Assembly (NCBI GenBank): GCA_033032865.1
Contig: JAWHQI010000040.1
Coordinates: 5,811,001-5,875,000 of the forward strand
Length of the DNA stretch: 64,000 nt
Reading direction: 5' to 3'
Origin: Dactylorhiza incarnata
Lineage: Eukaryota; Streptophyta; Magnoliopsida; Asparagales; Orchidaceae
A program made the position numbers and the translations under genes. Numbering within the stretch: the first letter of the stretch is position 1; each line of letters starts with the position of its first letter. Below the pieces are notes generated by a model. It saw only the letters and a program-made list of their open reading frames with translations. It made no database searches and was not told the DNA's origin. Below are positions 52,626 through 64,000 of the stretch, piece after piece.

Positions 52626-55200
52626 CGACGGTAGTATTAGTGTTCGACAGTAACTATACGTTATTGTATCCCAGGCCGAATTTTCCAGATCCCTGACACA
52701 GAAATCCCAGCAGCATATTCAGTGATTTCTGGCCTATCCCAAATTTCTAGATGGCATAGTTCAGGCCATGGATCCTAGCTTTTAAAGCTGTGTTTTCTGT
52801 GACAAGCATCATGCACCGGTTTGCAAACTATTTTTGCCATCTTCAATTCGGCCAAGAGAAATCCGAAGCCTTTTCATCAAATCCTTCCTCTCTCTAGTAA
52901 GTCTTGATTGAGGAGGAAGTCTTGGAAAGCCTTTCTTTCAGCTCTTTAATCGCAACCAATGAGTTAGAGCACTTTTGGCATTCGATTTTCTCTTTGTCAC
53001 ATTTGATGCATTCGTTATTTAAACTTTTCAAATCCTTTTTCATTTGTTTGTTTTCGGACTTTAAAAAGCTATTCTCATCGAGTTGATCGTCTAACTTATC
53101 ACATAATTTATCATAGGTTGGAGGGGTTACCTTAGTGACACTATGGACACTAGATTAGCTATCAGACTCGTTTCGGTTCTTCCCCATGAGGCACATATTT
53201 GCCTCTTCCTCACTACTCGAGTTATAGGTGCTTGGCTCGTCAGATGAAGTATCGTCCCAAGTTGACTTTCAACATCTTCTTCTTACCTTTGCACCAATGT
53301 TTCTTCTCTTTTTCTTCCTTCACAAACTTTGGACACTCTCTCTTTTTGTGTCTGGATTTATGACAGTGGAAACACTTTGGAGTGGAATTTTCTTCGTCAC
53401 TTTCCGCCACCTTTAACGGCTTATTCCAGCTCCTTATGTCTTCAGCACCATTCTTCATGAATCTTTTGAATTTCTCTCGCATCTTTAGGTTCCTCGTGAA
53501 CTTTTTGAACCCTTAAGCGTAGAGGCTCTCTTCATTATCAGTATCTTCCACCACCTCCTTTTCCTTGGTTGCCTTTAGTGCAAGAGCCTTCTTCTTGGGC
53601 TCCCTTGAATATTCTTCAGCTTTAATTTTCAGTTCTAGCTCATGGGTCTTCAGATCCCCAATGAGGCTCTCTATCTCTAGTGCACTAAAATCCTGCAACC
53701 TAGCAATGACGGTCACCTTTGGATTAAACTGCAGAGGGAGGGGTCACAGGATCTTCCTCACCAAGTCTCAATTTGAGTATGTCTTTCCGAGAGATCTCCA
53801 TATTTACCCAAAAATTAGCAATCCATCCAAAGGCAACCAAAGAAAAATGCATGGTCTCAAAAACCCGAGCGGTCACCCACGGCCTAGGCAGTCTCGCCAG
53901 GCGGGCGGGCTCCCAACGACTAGGGCGGTCTCCCACTGCTCGGGCGGTCTCGCCAGGCGGGCGGTCTCCTAGCGATCCGGGCGGTCTCCCACTGCCCGGG
54001 CATTCTCACAGCGACCCGGGCGGTCTCCCCAGTCCTAGGCGGTCTCGTAAGGAAGGCGGTGTCCTAGTGACCCGGGTGGTCTCCCATTGCTCGGGCGGTC
54101 TCCCAGCAACCCGGGCAGTCTACCACTGCCCGGGCGATCTCCCAGCGACCCGGGCGATCTCCCACTGCCCGGGCGGTCTCGCCAGGCGGGCGGTCTCCCA
54201 GCGACGCGGGCGGTCTCCCACTGCCCGGGCGGTCTCGCCAGGCGGGCGGTCTCCCAGCGACCCGGGTAGTCTCCCACTGCTCGGGCGGTCTCGCCCTCGC
54301 CGAGGCAGAGCGGCCTCCAACCACCCGGGCGATCTCCCACCTGTCGGTCACTTGTTGCTCGGGCAGCCGATTTTTCTTGGACCTGCACGTTTGGGCAGGT
54401 CCCGCATCTGTAAATAGATGGGTAGTGGTCCCAGAAAAGGGAATTTCGGGGAGTTTCCATGCCCAGTCAGTGACTTGAGAGGTAAAAAGGATTTGAGACC
54501 GCGGAGACCTCTTCTCCCTTGCCTAGGCGATCTCCCTCTTGCCGGGTGATCTCCTTCAATGACCTCAGTGACTCCATCAGCTCCCATCTCCCCCGGCGAT
54601 CTCTTTCCTAGTCACATCCATCTCTTTTCTCCCATTCATACTCCTTCACTCGTTGCTCAAAGTAACCGACCACCTAGTAGTTTTCCCCCTCCTTCTCCAG
54701 CTTGAGCAAGTGTGGACTTGGTACATTTTTGGTATCAACACTCGAGGCATTAATGATTTTCATGAAGCGAGTGTACATATTGTCCACTTCCACATCAATC
54801 TCCATGCGGAACTGTTCATATTCAGACTATAATTGGATTAGCTTCGATTCTTTCACCTGCGAGGTACCTTCATGCGTTAGTTATAATAGACGCCAAATAT
54901 CGTATGCAGTTTCACAATTACATATTCAATTAAACTCACTCTTATCTGGCACACATTATAAAGAGTTCATGGCTTTAGCATTATTCATGCACCTCAGCTT
55001 ATCTACGTCGGCCCACTTATCTCGCGATTTCATTAGCATTTGGTCTCCTAGCATGACAATGGGTGCATTGCATTTTCTTTCAACCATGGCCCATACGTCC
55101 ATGCTTTGAGTCATCAGAAATATTTTCATGTGCGTCCTCGAGTGATTATAATCACTTTCTAGAAGCTAGCGCGGGGCGGTAGCTTAACGCCAGCAGTATC
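52626..55200 (-). pseudogene. gag: gag of element G (Copia, UBN2-type), interrupted by a 940-bp insertion
   Basis: Read from right to left: YNHSRTHMKIFLMTQSMDVW and KCNAPIVMLGDQ (near 55050-55150), NNAKAMNSL, CETAYDIWRLL and THEGTSQVKESKL (54880-54970), MYTRFMKIINA (about 54741-54780). After the insertion (53801-54740) the frame resumes with SLGKTYSN (stop within) then VTVIARLQDFSALEIESLIGDLKTHELELKI (53600-53716), KKALALKATKEKEVV, and the zinc knuckle CFHCHKSRHKKREC (about 53330-53375). A coiled-coil-like, heavily broken segment continues to about 52700. Several stops show an old copy. Its pol would lie left of F but is not recognisable in L. Confidence 0.8.
53801..54740. mobile_element. 940-bp insertion in the G gag with a GGGCGGTCTC motif array
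   Basis: The gag reading is KIINA on one side and SLGKTY on the other, which are close together in normal Copia Gag, so about 940 bp are inserted. The flanking pentamers CTCCA (53796-53800) and CTCGA (54741-54745) match at four of five bases. The ends (TATTTACCCAAAAAT and, reversed, TGTTGATACCAAAAAT) are similar, so it could be a short inverted-repeat element or a solo LTR. From 53870 to 54345 it holds more than 20 units of GGGCGGTCTC plus 8-12 bp, at 17-22 bp spacing. The array is open in several frames, but I see no gene. Confidence 0.6.
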
Positions 55201-56368
55201 GACAGAAATCATATTCTTGTGCAGCAGATGATCGCTTCAGTATGCGCACAAAGGAGACTTCAGGATGCCAACAATACTCATATGTAATTGAAGATTAAAA
55301 CATGAAAACTTGAGTTCATTATAATATTAAAATCAATGTTTACAATTACAAAAGGTTAATCTCTATGATGCCGAAGATTTGAGGTGATGAATAGAAAATC
55401 TCTTTTGATTTATATACCGACCATCCCCCTAAGGACCAGTTGGCTCTCTCCCTTCTCCCCGAAGGTCTTCGAGACAGCTCTCTCCTTTCTACCCGAAGGT
55501 CTTTGAACCCTTGCTAGACCTTCCTGATCTACACACCCTTCACGGACGATTTTCCACAGAATCCTCACCAGATTCCGTCATCCTCCCCGGTCGATTTTCA
55601 CAGACACCTCCTCGGAATCTGACAACCTCCACGGTCAATTTCTCCACACGATACAAACAAAGTAAAGAGAAGAAAAACAATATATAACGATAAAAGAGAA
55701 AATAATTGATCCCTCAAAGGATTGTTCCCCCGAGGCGGTGAGCGGTCAGTGCTTGTGATTCTCATTTCTTGTGTGCTTGATCATCCTCAAATTATAGTTT
55801 TTTATTTGCACTCTTTGAAGATCTCCTTTGTTCTTGCTTGAGGGTGAGAGACCTCCTTGGGTGGTGGCTTATTTCTCCAAAGATGGTGTGACAGCCTTCT
55901 GGTATTCGTTCAAAGGTTCAATTGTTCACGCAGAAGAGAAAAAACAATCGTTTATATGAGTTTAAATAAGCTACCGTTGGAGGTATCGTTAGAGTCCATA
56001 GATATGCTCCATTTACGCAATTTCTGCCCAGTTGTCCTACTCCAGGTAAGGAAGGCATCTGCATTTTCCTTGTAAACATTAGTTAGCGCAGAGCAGTGTT
56101 GCAAGCATGGAGCGATAGTGCAAGCGCGGTGTGGTAGGCATGCTTGATTAGGCGCATGCACGGCTTGCCTTCATCAGATAAGGATGGTTGTGGCTCTTTC
56201 CTTGTAAACCATGGTTACCACGGAGCAGTATGTGTTGGAAGATGCTTTCCACATCTCTTGGTTTGAGAATACCAAATCTCATTGTATTTGATCATACTTT
56301 TCATGTGTTTATAATGTGTAGGAACTTCATCTTTCAAGCCCATATTGGTATAAAAATGAAAGACGATG
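55201..56368 (-). other. Probable leader and 5' LTR of element G, boundaries unresolved
   Basis: This lies directly upstream of the G gag. A TATA box (GGTATATAAATC on the minus strand, near 55407-55418) suggests an LTR promoter. AACCTCCACGGTC / CACGGACGATTTTCC-like repeats are present at 55540-55640. No standard primer-binding site was found and the LTR ends cannot be fixed. No gene is supported. Confidence 0.35.
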
Positions 56369-56930
56369 TGTAAGACCCCATTTTTTTGCTACAAAACTGG
56401 GTCTTTTGCCCAGAACTGTCGATTTGCGGTGACCCCAACACTCGGGAAGGTCGCCACTACAAAACACCGATCCTGCCGGCCATATCGATCATAGAAGAAG
56501 AAAAGTATAAATGAACAAATAGAAGTTCAAGTCCACAAATCACATATTATATATATAAATGTCCACATAATATATCTGAATAAAAGATAACAACGGTTGC
56601 AATAATAAATGGGCTCATGCCTTGTACATCAAATCCTCACTACAAGGTCACCCGTGGAAGCAAACTACTAATCCCTCATTGATCCTAAATCTGGTGCTCC
56701 TGTACTAGATTGGCCCCGCCTCCATCCGCACCGGACTCTAGTGCTGCTGCATCTCCTCGATCACCTAAAATGATATGGTCGACCGACCGTTAGTCAAAAA
56801 TACTAAGCCTTATGTTCCCCACCCCTCCCCCAATGGCTCCTAGGCACCGAGCGGGAAGGATGAAGCGAAGGACAGCAAGGGGTATAAACAAAGCAGATGA
56901 CGGCGGATCTTGTCTACAGGAAATGTCTAC
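56369..56930 (-). repeat. Element N: Gypsy LTR fragment related to J and I
   Basis: Starts TGTAAGACCCCA in plus orientation and shares blocks with 58909-59420 in the same order (CCGATCCTGCCGGCC; CCGTTAGTCAAAAATACTAAG; CTCCTAGGCACCGAGCGG). It is cut at 56930 by H. Probably the older host of H. Confidence 0.65.
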
Positions 56931-58094
56931 TGTTGAATTTTTGAATACAAGTTGAAGGGGTCTGGGCGGTCTGCAGAATGGAGACCGTAGAGACTGCGCG
57001 GTCTGCGTGGGTGTTCTGGTCGGTCTATTCTGGGAGACCTCAGGTGTCCGGGCGGCTTACGATGTTCTGGCAACTTGTTCTAAGTCAACCAGATGTCCAA
57101 GTAGGTTTGCCTTCTTGCAGTGACCGGGCGGTCTGATGATTTATTCTAGTCGGTCAGGGTTGCTGAAGAAGTATTTTGCTCTTGTTACGAGACCGGGCAG
57201 TTTGGTTAGTAACCGCGCGGTTTAATAAGGCAGTTGATGGCCATGCTGAGTTCGGGCGGTCTGCCGTATGAGATCACTTGCGATCTGATGGTGGGTTAGT
57301 GTATCTCTTTTTGGGCGGTGACGACATCCGTCCGCTTGCCTATAAATAGGGGTGCAGGGTCCGTCATTTGAGATGAAGAACTGTAAGAACTACAACTTGG
57401 GTTGTTTGTGCCGATCACTTATTGAGGTCTCGCGGTTTCGGAAGTGTCTTGACTGTTTGTTGTGTTCGCAGGTCAGTGGCCAGCAGGGTGCGGTCTCCAT
57501 CCATGGTAATTTCCAAGTTGTGAATAACCAGTTCGCCAGCGGTCTTCCTTTGGGCGATCTGCGATTTAGTTCTTGAGTTGTTCGCGGTGAACTTGGTGAT
57601 CAGGCGACCTCAGCGGTCAGGCGATCTTACTTTGCTGTTTGGAGACAACTTGTGTAGTTCTAGTTTTTGTTCGCTGAAGCTTCTGTGACAAGGCGACCTC
57701 GCGGTCAGGCGGTCTCGAAGTGCAGATAGGTTTTGATTTTCAGCTGTTCAGTAAAGTAGCAAGTCGAGCAGTCTGTGGTTGCAGTTTGGCAGTTCAAGGT
57801 CATCAAGCCTGCTCTGTTCACGAGTCCTCTGGGATAGTCGTGCGGCTTGTCTGTTCGAGCGGTCTGGCGGTCTTTGCTATGGTAGTTCGCTGATGAATAG
57901 TTTTTGTGTCTTGCGCTTCTCTCCTTTGTGATTCTTATGAATCATGTCTCGCCATGTATGTCTCGAGTTATAAAGAGATAGTAAATAACAAGAGCACTAT
58001 TCTGTCTTCCCATTGTCACTGATTGCCATTCTTGTGGATTGTGTTGAAGTGTTCCACATTTTTTACTTCACTCTGGACCTCTAAAATTTTAACA
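56931..58094 (+). repeat. 5' LTR of element H (1,164 bp)
   Basis: TGTTGAATTTTTG...AAAATTTTAACA. TATA box TATAAATAGG at 57341-57350. GGGCGGTCT and variants (GCGCGGTCT, CGGTCTA, GGGCGGCT) recur at least ten times before and after the TATA box. The same core fills the insertion in the G gag. Confidence 0.85.
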
Positions 58095-58141
58095 TGGTAT
58101 CAGAGGTAGGTTCCTGAGCAGTAATCAGTGTTGTCTTCTGC

Positions 58142-58908
58142 TTGGTTTCTACAAGTTGGTTGTCAATCAGTGGGATAACAATGGAAGGATTATATGCTAG
58201 AGGTCTTGGTATTGAGCTCCTTATGCAGACTAACTTTAAAAAGTGGAAGTCGTGCATGGAGAGCTATCTTCTTGGCGAGGACTTATGGGAGGTAGTTGGA
58301 GGAGAAGAAAGACAAGCTGTTGTTCCTGCTGAAGGGAATGTTGAGCTCGTGAAGGCTTGGAAGAGAACAAATGCAATGGATTAGTTCACTCTCAAGCGAG
58401 CTATCATTTCAGAGTTGTTTGACCACATCATTGGATGTAGGTTAGCTGCTAAAATTTGGACAGCCTTGGATGGCTTGTTCAATAAGAAGAATGTAGCTCG
58501 GCTACAGTTCTTGGAAAATGAGTTGGCGAAAGCAACTCAGGGAGATTTGTCAATCTCAACATTCTTCTTGAAGATGAAGAACCTATACGCGGAGATATCA
58601 GCTTTGGACCCGGATGACCCTATTTCAGAAGCCAAGTTGAAGAGGCACATAATTCGCAGCTTGCAGAGGGAGTATGTGGCCTTTGTCACTTCTGTTCAAG
58701 GCTGGGCCAATCAGCATCATTGCTAGAGCTGGAGAACTTGCTGGCATTGAAAGAGAGCTTAGCAGAGCAAATGGCTGGGATGTCTGTCTCTGGAGAAGAG
58801 AGCGAGGTTCTTTACTCGTGCAAGAAGAAGAGATGGGACAAGAAGAAGAAGTCATCTTGTAACGATGGTCCATCTACTTCATATCAGTAAGAGAGGAGTT
58901 ATGTGTTG
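58142..58908 (+). pseudogene. gag: gag of element H (UBN2-type), truncated by element I
   Basis: Start at 58178 (MEGLYARGLGIELLMQ) or 58142. NFKKWKSCMESYLLGEDLWEVVGG is the typical opening of a Copia Gag. An in-frame TAG at 58382-58384 follows; then AAKIWTALDGLFNKKNVARLQFLENEL, DLSISTFFLKMKNLYAEIS and LKRHIIRSLQREYVAFV. A shift near 58710 leads to SLLELENLLALKESLAEQ, then GEESEVLYSCKKKRWDKKK, where the knuckle should follow. I inserts before that. Confidence 0.9.
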
Positions 58909-61366
58909 TGTAAGACCCCCCTCCCGGAACACAAGACTCGGCCGGGGAATCTTATGCCCAGGATAGCCGCCTTGCGGAAGCGCCAGCACATGATCTAGCC
59001 TCCCCCATAAGACGCATATCCTGCTGGCCAAACCAACTAAACAGCGCCAACCCATTAATAAAAGAAAGCATTAAAAGTCATAGATTCACAATAAGTAATA
59101 AAGACCGAATAGTAAGTACAAGAAAGACAGAAAGCTACACAAGCTCCTGCAAATCATCAGAGTATCAAGCTAAATGCCCCAAGGGCTACATCTCAAAACA
59201 CTCACTCGCCTCTGTCACTGACGGTAGACAAGGTATCATGGTCTCCGGCCCTGTCATCCTGACCTGACTATCCTCCTCCAGCACCATGCACTGCTGCTCT
59301 AAGTAACACTCCTAAAAAAGAGGGACGTAGCAACCGTTAGTCATAAAGACTAAGTGTCTCACATCCGCTCCCCCGGAGACTCCAAGGCACCGGGCGGAAG
59401 GAAAGGAAGAAAAGCTGCAATATAAGCAATAATATATACAAGCAGGTGACAGGAATGGTTGTTCATATATGTCAGTTGTAAAAGTACCCAAGTACTTGCA
59501 ATGGCACTAACTACATTGTTCATAATTATATAAGTAGCAATGGTAATAAATGCAAGTACTAGTAACAGGTATAATAAGCACAACTAATAAGTATAAGCAA
59601 GTAGTGAAAAAGTACAGAAGTAAGAAGTTCATATTGTACCTTAACTTATATGAATGCCCATACAAACTTATAAGTTAAGGTTTCCAATTTGGGACCCATC
59701 ATATAAAAGAGCCCAAACTAATTTATATGATGGACCCGATGCGGTGCAATGCTATGATTATGAAGGATGAATGCAATGCAATGATTATGATATGATGAAC
59801 TCACCCATGCATTTTGCTATGTCTACATAGACCTGTAGTTCCGGCTTTTCGAGGGTAGCTAACCATTCAGGCACCTCGCGTCGTGGCCAGACGAAGACTG
59901 TGGAACGCGATCCTCCACAACGAGGTGGGTATGAACACTACCAGACCTAGGCCTATGTACACCTCAATGCTAAGAACACACAGCGGAGACCCTGCGTACT
60001 TCTCGACGCTAAGAACACACAGCGGAGCCATCAAGGACATAGAAGGGGACTTGGGTAGGTGAGCACCAAGAGTCCTACCCAACCGGTCTAAAGTCTAACT
60101 GCCGGCTTTTGTTGGTGTCACGGCTAGCAAGCCCGTAGACCCGCCACAAGTAATCCCCCAACCACAAGTATCCTCCAACCAGTGTCATCACACCTCCAAG
60201 TGTAAACCATGCACATTCATGTAATTCCATGCATAACCCGTGCTATCAAGTACCCAAAGACTCGCCGAAGGAATCTTCTCCTTTTCACATCATACAAGTC
60301 AACTGATGCTAACTAGCATCCAAGGCCCCCAACAACCGGGCCCTTAACATTTCACCACAAGATATAACAATATTTTATAATCCACACCAAGCCATCAATG
60401 TTACTCATACCGGGTTGTCACGAATCTAAGCAGTACCGTGTGCATCACATGGAAATTACCTTACTAGATCCTGTAGGACTACTTGTGCGTACTGTGCCAT
60501 ATTCATATTTTACTAAATATGTAAGCCCGAACATATCACCATTCTACACCATCAAATAGATTATCAAGCGATATGAACATTAATTCATACATGTCCTTTT
60601 TACGATTCCACATACATCTACAATTGAAGGTTCATTCAAGGGGCAATCTTAACAGAAATAAATCTGAAATCATTATCAAAAGCCAATGCTAGCATATACA
60701 TGATTCATACAAAATTCCGGCCCAAACAGGCTTCACATTCAGCATTTATATCCCCTTCAAGTTATGAAATAACACGGCAATAACTTTAATACTACTTACT
60801 CATAAATTATGAATTTCAACAGGGATGTACATATTGTTATCACCTATGTTTCCACCAATTTTCATGAGCATCCAACCAATATAATAAGAGAAAACCACAA
60901 AATACTGAGATCGGAAGTGTTATGACACAGTTTACTAAAACTGGATTTCTGGGTGCTACAGTTGTCCAAAAATTATGATCCACCCCAATTTGGAAATCTA
61001 ACATCAAGGGCTACAACATTCAGGTTGAGTCCTAAACCCAGATCCAAGTGGGTCCTATCAAAAATCTGCTCTAAAGTTAACTGCAGAAATCTGGACAGCA
61101 TGCATTGACCACCTCCCAGCTTTCTGGACAGTCCACTTGACTGGGCTATTAGAGAGCTACAGGTCACTTCAGAAAACTGGTGACCTATCGTTGGAAAGCT
61201 CTTTCTGAGGGCTACAACTTTCATGTTGAGTCTGAAACCTAGTTCCAGCGGGATCAAGCCCAAAAATTGGATTGAACCCAACAACGCACAATTTCACCCC
61301 TTATTTACCAAGTGCAATGTTATGAATTAAAACTTTCTTTAGCAAGGGGCTATTATCATCTTTATC

Positions 61367-61519
61367 ACATAATACATAATTAAAAACCCTGTTTAACAGA
61401 GGGTTATTCATCATCTTCCACATAATCCAAAAACCCTATTTAACAGAGGGTTATTCATCATCTTCCACATAATCCAAAAACCCTATTTAACAGAGGGTTA
61501 TTCATCATCTTCCCCGAAC
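61367..61519. repeat. 47-bp tandem repeat, three copies
   Basis: Units hold AAAAACCCTATTTAACAGAG and GGTTATTCATCATCTTCC; full copies start at 61420 and 61467 with a variant one before. Inside the I LTR. Confidence 0.9.
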
Positions 61520-62149
61520 AAAATTAGGTCATTTCAACTTTTAAAAAATCCCTAAACAATCATTCCCCTCACTCTCCCTCAACGACCATGAGTTTGCCCT
61601 AAATTAAATCCCATCTCTTCTTCTTGAAGAGAAGAAATGATTCCTAGAACCTCGCGGCGAACGGTGCCCTAAATTTGAGGTTCCGGCTTGGTCTTCCTAA
61701 GGAAACTCCATTAAAGCTCACACGAGAAGCTCTCTTGAGCCTTCACCTCTCCTATTGTGATCTAAGAGGCTAGCACCAAGGGAGAGGGGAGGAAGTCACC
61801 TTATTTTACGGCCACGGTTGGAGCTCCTCTTGATGGAAGCATGGTGGTGGTCGGCCAAGCTCCAAATTTCCTCCTAGCTTTGCTCCTTCAAAGATTCCCC
61901 CAACTAATTCCTTGAAGTGAGAGGAAGAAGAAGAAGGAGAGGAAGAAGATGAATAGTTCTCTGATTAGGAGATCAGCCCTTGATGTATTCTGCACTTTTG
62001 GCTTAATGGAGAATGAAGAGAGAGAGAGAGAACATTAATGAGCATTTAATGCAATCTCCAAGTTCCAAGACTTGTGCCAGCCATCTATTGACTTTTAATT
62101 CCACTTCTAGCCTAAAATATAAGCATTCAGGCTTTATCGGGCGACGGGA

Positions 62150-62510
62150 AGAAAAATGCCCAGATTCGTCGAACGGGAACAGTAAATTCGTCGAACGCTT
62201 CAACTTCGTTCGACGTTCGTCGAACGACACTGCAACGCTTTCGTCGAACGGCACTTTCGTCGAACGCTGCCTAATTCAATTTCGTCGACCGCTGAATAGA
62301 TATATTTCATCGACCGCTAAATAAATATATTTTGTCGAACGGCGCTTCAACATATTTCGTCGACCGCGCTTACAAGATATTTTATCGAACGGAATCCTCC
62401 CCGTATTATTACTCCTTTGGGTAATGATACAATAATAAAAGACTACAATTCTGAGATCGAGGAATTCAGAGAATTTCGTCGAAAGGCTTCAGCTTAGTCG
62501 AACGGTAGTA
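62150..62510. repeat. Cluster of CGTCGAACG motifs in the I LTR
   Basis: TTCGTCGAACG and variants (TCGTCGACCG, TTGTCGAACGG, GTTCGACG) occur about 15 times in 360 bp, several as inverted pairs. The cluster sits near the transcription-sense start of the LTR, where J has its TTGAC cluster. Confidence 0.75.
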
Positions 62511-62614
62511 CTTAAATGCTTAGCCCAAATTTCCTACAGCAATACTATCATTCCTCTCCCCAAATTAATCCAGATCAGAGCACATACTGGAAAGCCCAAA
62601 ACTGGGATGTTACA

Positions 62615-64000
62615 ATTCCAATAAACGAAGAAACAATTTTGTCCACGAAATTTAAGTTGAGGCTAGGGGGGTTTAGATCCACATGATTATCCAACATGTA
62701 ATCAGCCAACATTACCAAACTAAAATGATAATAGGAACTAGGAACACTGCTAGCACACCCCAAAATAATACTATAACAGCAGCCCGTCCACTGAACAATA
62801 AATGAGGAGCATAAACAAGAAAAGAGATCTGCCAAATTCTACAAACTTCATATATATATATTAAGAAAAGAGATCTGCCAGCATAAACTCCCAGATAACC
62901 AAGAAAAGCAACAGAAAAAGGGGGAAAAGGATGAGTTTATTTTAGGATGAACCAAGGGGGATACTCATAGCTGCTAATATACAACCAAGGAAGTTCACCA
63001 AACTCTCACTAAATCAATAACTGTTAGCATGAGTCAAAAAATAAATTTATCAATCTCCCCTCTTAATCCATAGCAGCCAGCAATAGGCCAACAAAATAAA
63101 TTTATCAAACCTGGAAGTAGAAACCAAGCAGCCACTAGCCCTGAATTTCCAAATACATCCCAAATACTAAAACATGTAGGCAATGTGAAGCTTATAATCT
63201 GGAAGGAAATGGGGCGGACGCGAGTATATAATCCTGGAAGAAAAACGAGCAGAGCAGGGCACATATTCTGAGCAGAAATTAGAGCATATAAATCAAGGGA
63301 AGCCAAGATAGCTGCTAGGCATGAAACCAAGGAAATACCAAATAACTGCTAACACAAACCAAGTAAGATATTTTCGAGAATGAGTAAGGTGTTGTAAACA
63401 AAATTTCTGAAGTTTAACCCCCAACAGCTAGCATAAACAGCTGCTAAAATAAGAGAAAAATAATTGCTAGCAAACAAGGAAGTTCCAAAATAACAAATTT
63501 CCTAGAGCAACAAGCCCAACAGCCACTAATGGGAAAAGAAATTTCCTGAAATGTAACCCAAATGGAAGGGAGAGAAGGAGGAAGAGGGGGAAGGAGAAGT
63601 GTTTCCTTACTTTAATAAGCCAACTTTCATTGCACCTTTGATCTAAACCCCTTAAGATCAGTGACCCCGATACACATGAGGTTACTACTCGTGCTTCAGA
63701 ATAAAATTTAGAGTCCTCCACCAAAGGATTCATGTGTTTAGATTTGCAAAAATAAATTGATTCTTCCAATCCCAAGCATCGTTATACACATAACGTGTAG
63801 CACTTTCAATATCATCACTTCTGTGCATCCAAAAATTTGCGTTAAACAGGGACGGCCTCAAAGTAAGGTGAATCCATGACTCTACACCTCGCATGGGTTA
63901 TAATCACATCATTCCCTTCTAATAACACATGACCTCGAGTCAATTGTTACTTTTTTCTACTCCCAGTTCTACTTAGATTTGCTTCGGATTACAAAATTTG
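62615..64000 (-). other. 3' interior of element I, no recognisable coding domain
   Basis: Del/Tekay elements usually have integrase and chromodomain within a few hundred bases of the 3' LTR. Here the first 1.4 kb show no such motif; the short ORFs (62575-62835, 63034-63330, 63467-63775) do not match anything I know. It may be a pol-less derivative or carry a further insertion. AGCAGCC(A/C) motifs recall those in the M LTR. Confidence 0.4.

Larger units (their letters stand above)
56931..58908 (+). mobile_element. Element H: Copia element, 5' LTR and partial gag
   Basis: 5' LTR 56931-58094, primer-binding site TGGTATCAGAGGTAGG at 58095-58110, then gag, cut at 58908 by element I. The rest should lie right of the window. 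The preceding five bases, TCTAC, would be its target duplication. Confidence 0.85.
58909..62614 (-). repeat. Element I: 3.7-kb Gypsy LTR, probably the 3' LTR
   Basis: TGTAAGACCCCC...GGGATGTTACA in plus orientation, so it opens TGTAACATCCC on the minus strand (Del/Tekay type). The flanking pentamers TGTTG and ATTCC differ, so it is not a solo LTR. To the right, the minus strand reads AATTTCGTGGACAAAATTG just before the LTR, much like the conserved end of Del/Tekay interiors. It shares its start with J and N. The interior of I therefore lies to the right, and its 5' LTR lies outside the window. Confidence 0.75.

Noticed and set aside
53773..54417. Long ORFs (214, 141 and 95 aa) with R/G/P-rich repeats
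   Set aside because: They arise from the GGGCGGTCTC array, which is open in several frames on both strands.
55201..55270. Primer-binding site for G near the TGCCAACAATACTC end
   Set aside because: The adjacent minus-strand sequence (TCCTGAAGTCTCC) does not match the 3' end of a usual primer tRNA.
58904..62619. I as a solo LTR
   Set aside because: The flanking pentamers TGTTG and ATTCC differ, and a Del/Tekay-like interior end adjoins the right side.
1..64000. A host plant gene among the ORFs
   Set aside because: Every ORF with recognisable motifs belongs to a retrotransposon. The others lie inside LTRs, are opposite-strand shadows or have no domain.

Overview
The window is a stretch of plant nuclear DNA made almost entirely of nested LTR retrotransposons. 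I found no host gene, no tRNA or rRNA gene, and nothing bacterial. Evidence for a plant: Ty1/Copia and Ty3/Gypsy coding domains, primer-binding sites matching initiator tRNA-Met (TGGTATCAGAG) or the Athila type (TGGCGCCGTTGCC), LTRs of 1-5 kb, an Athila-type ORF1 protein, and Sirevirus-like LTR ends (CACCCCC...TCTAGG) and polypurine tracts (AATAGGGGGAGAT). The species cannot be named from this.

Layout. (E) 1-3004, minus: 5' LTR and gag of a Sirevirus-like Copia element that runs off the left edge. E sits in (K) 3005-3607, an LTR fragment of Athila/Tat type. K interrupts the last codons of (D) 3608-18137, minus, the only element with a recognisable full pol; D is also interrupted by (J) 3657-8580, a 4.9-kb solo LTR with a perfect 5-bp target duplication. 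D sits in an old Athila-like gag remnant (18143-18790). (M) 19433-20059 plus 40953-42776 is one Gypsy LTR split by (A) 20060-40947, a plus-strand Sirevirus-like element. A's 5' LTR is split by (C) 21648-27124, a minus-strand chromovirus deletion derivative. A's interior is split by (B) 31732-39251, another plus-strand Sirevirus-like element. Then come (L) 42777-44479, LTR-like; (F) 44480-52620, an Athila-type element with LTRs that look identical; (G) 52626-about 55200, minus, a Copia gag interrupted by a 940-bp motif-rich insertion; (N) 56369-56930, a Gypsy LTR fragment; (H) 56931-58908, plus, a Copia 5' LTR and partial gag; and (I) 58909-64000, minus, a 3.7-kb Gypsy 3' LTR with adjoining internal DNA. 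Target duplications seen: A GGAAA, B CTATT, C CACCC, F ACCAC, J TGCTC.

How the parts relate. D has the order gag, protease, integrase, RT, RNase H, accessory ORF. A and B keep gag and the accessory ORF but have lost pol completely. F, from the unrelated Athila lineage, shows the same design: zinc-knuckle ORF plus ORF1-type accessory ORF, no pol. These would have to move with enzymes supplied in trans. In A, B and D the accessory protein starts with MAPK and shares a core domain.

The observation most worth following: each of the four elements with an accessory ORF carries its own short, CpG-rich, mostly palindromic motif in the LTR, and the same motif recurs inside the element just upstream of the accessory ORF. 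In A and D, and weakly in B, a TATA-like box follows. In B the motif is also built into the gag reading frame as seven 33-bp repeats. This suggests an internal, LTR-like promoter for the accessory gene and perhaps a family-specific DNA-binding system, possibly with the accessory protein as the binder. The motif layout is seen directly; the function is inference.
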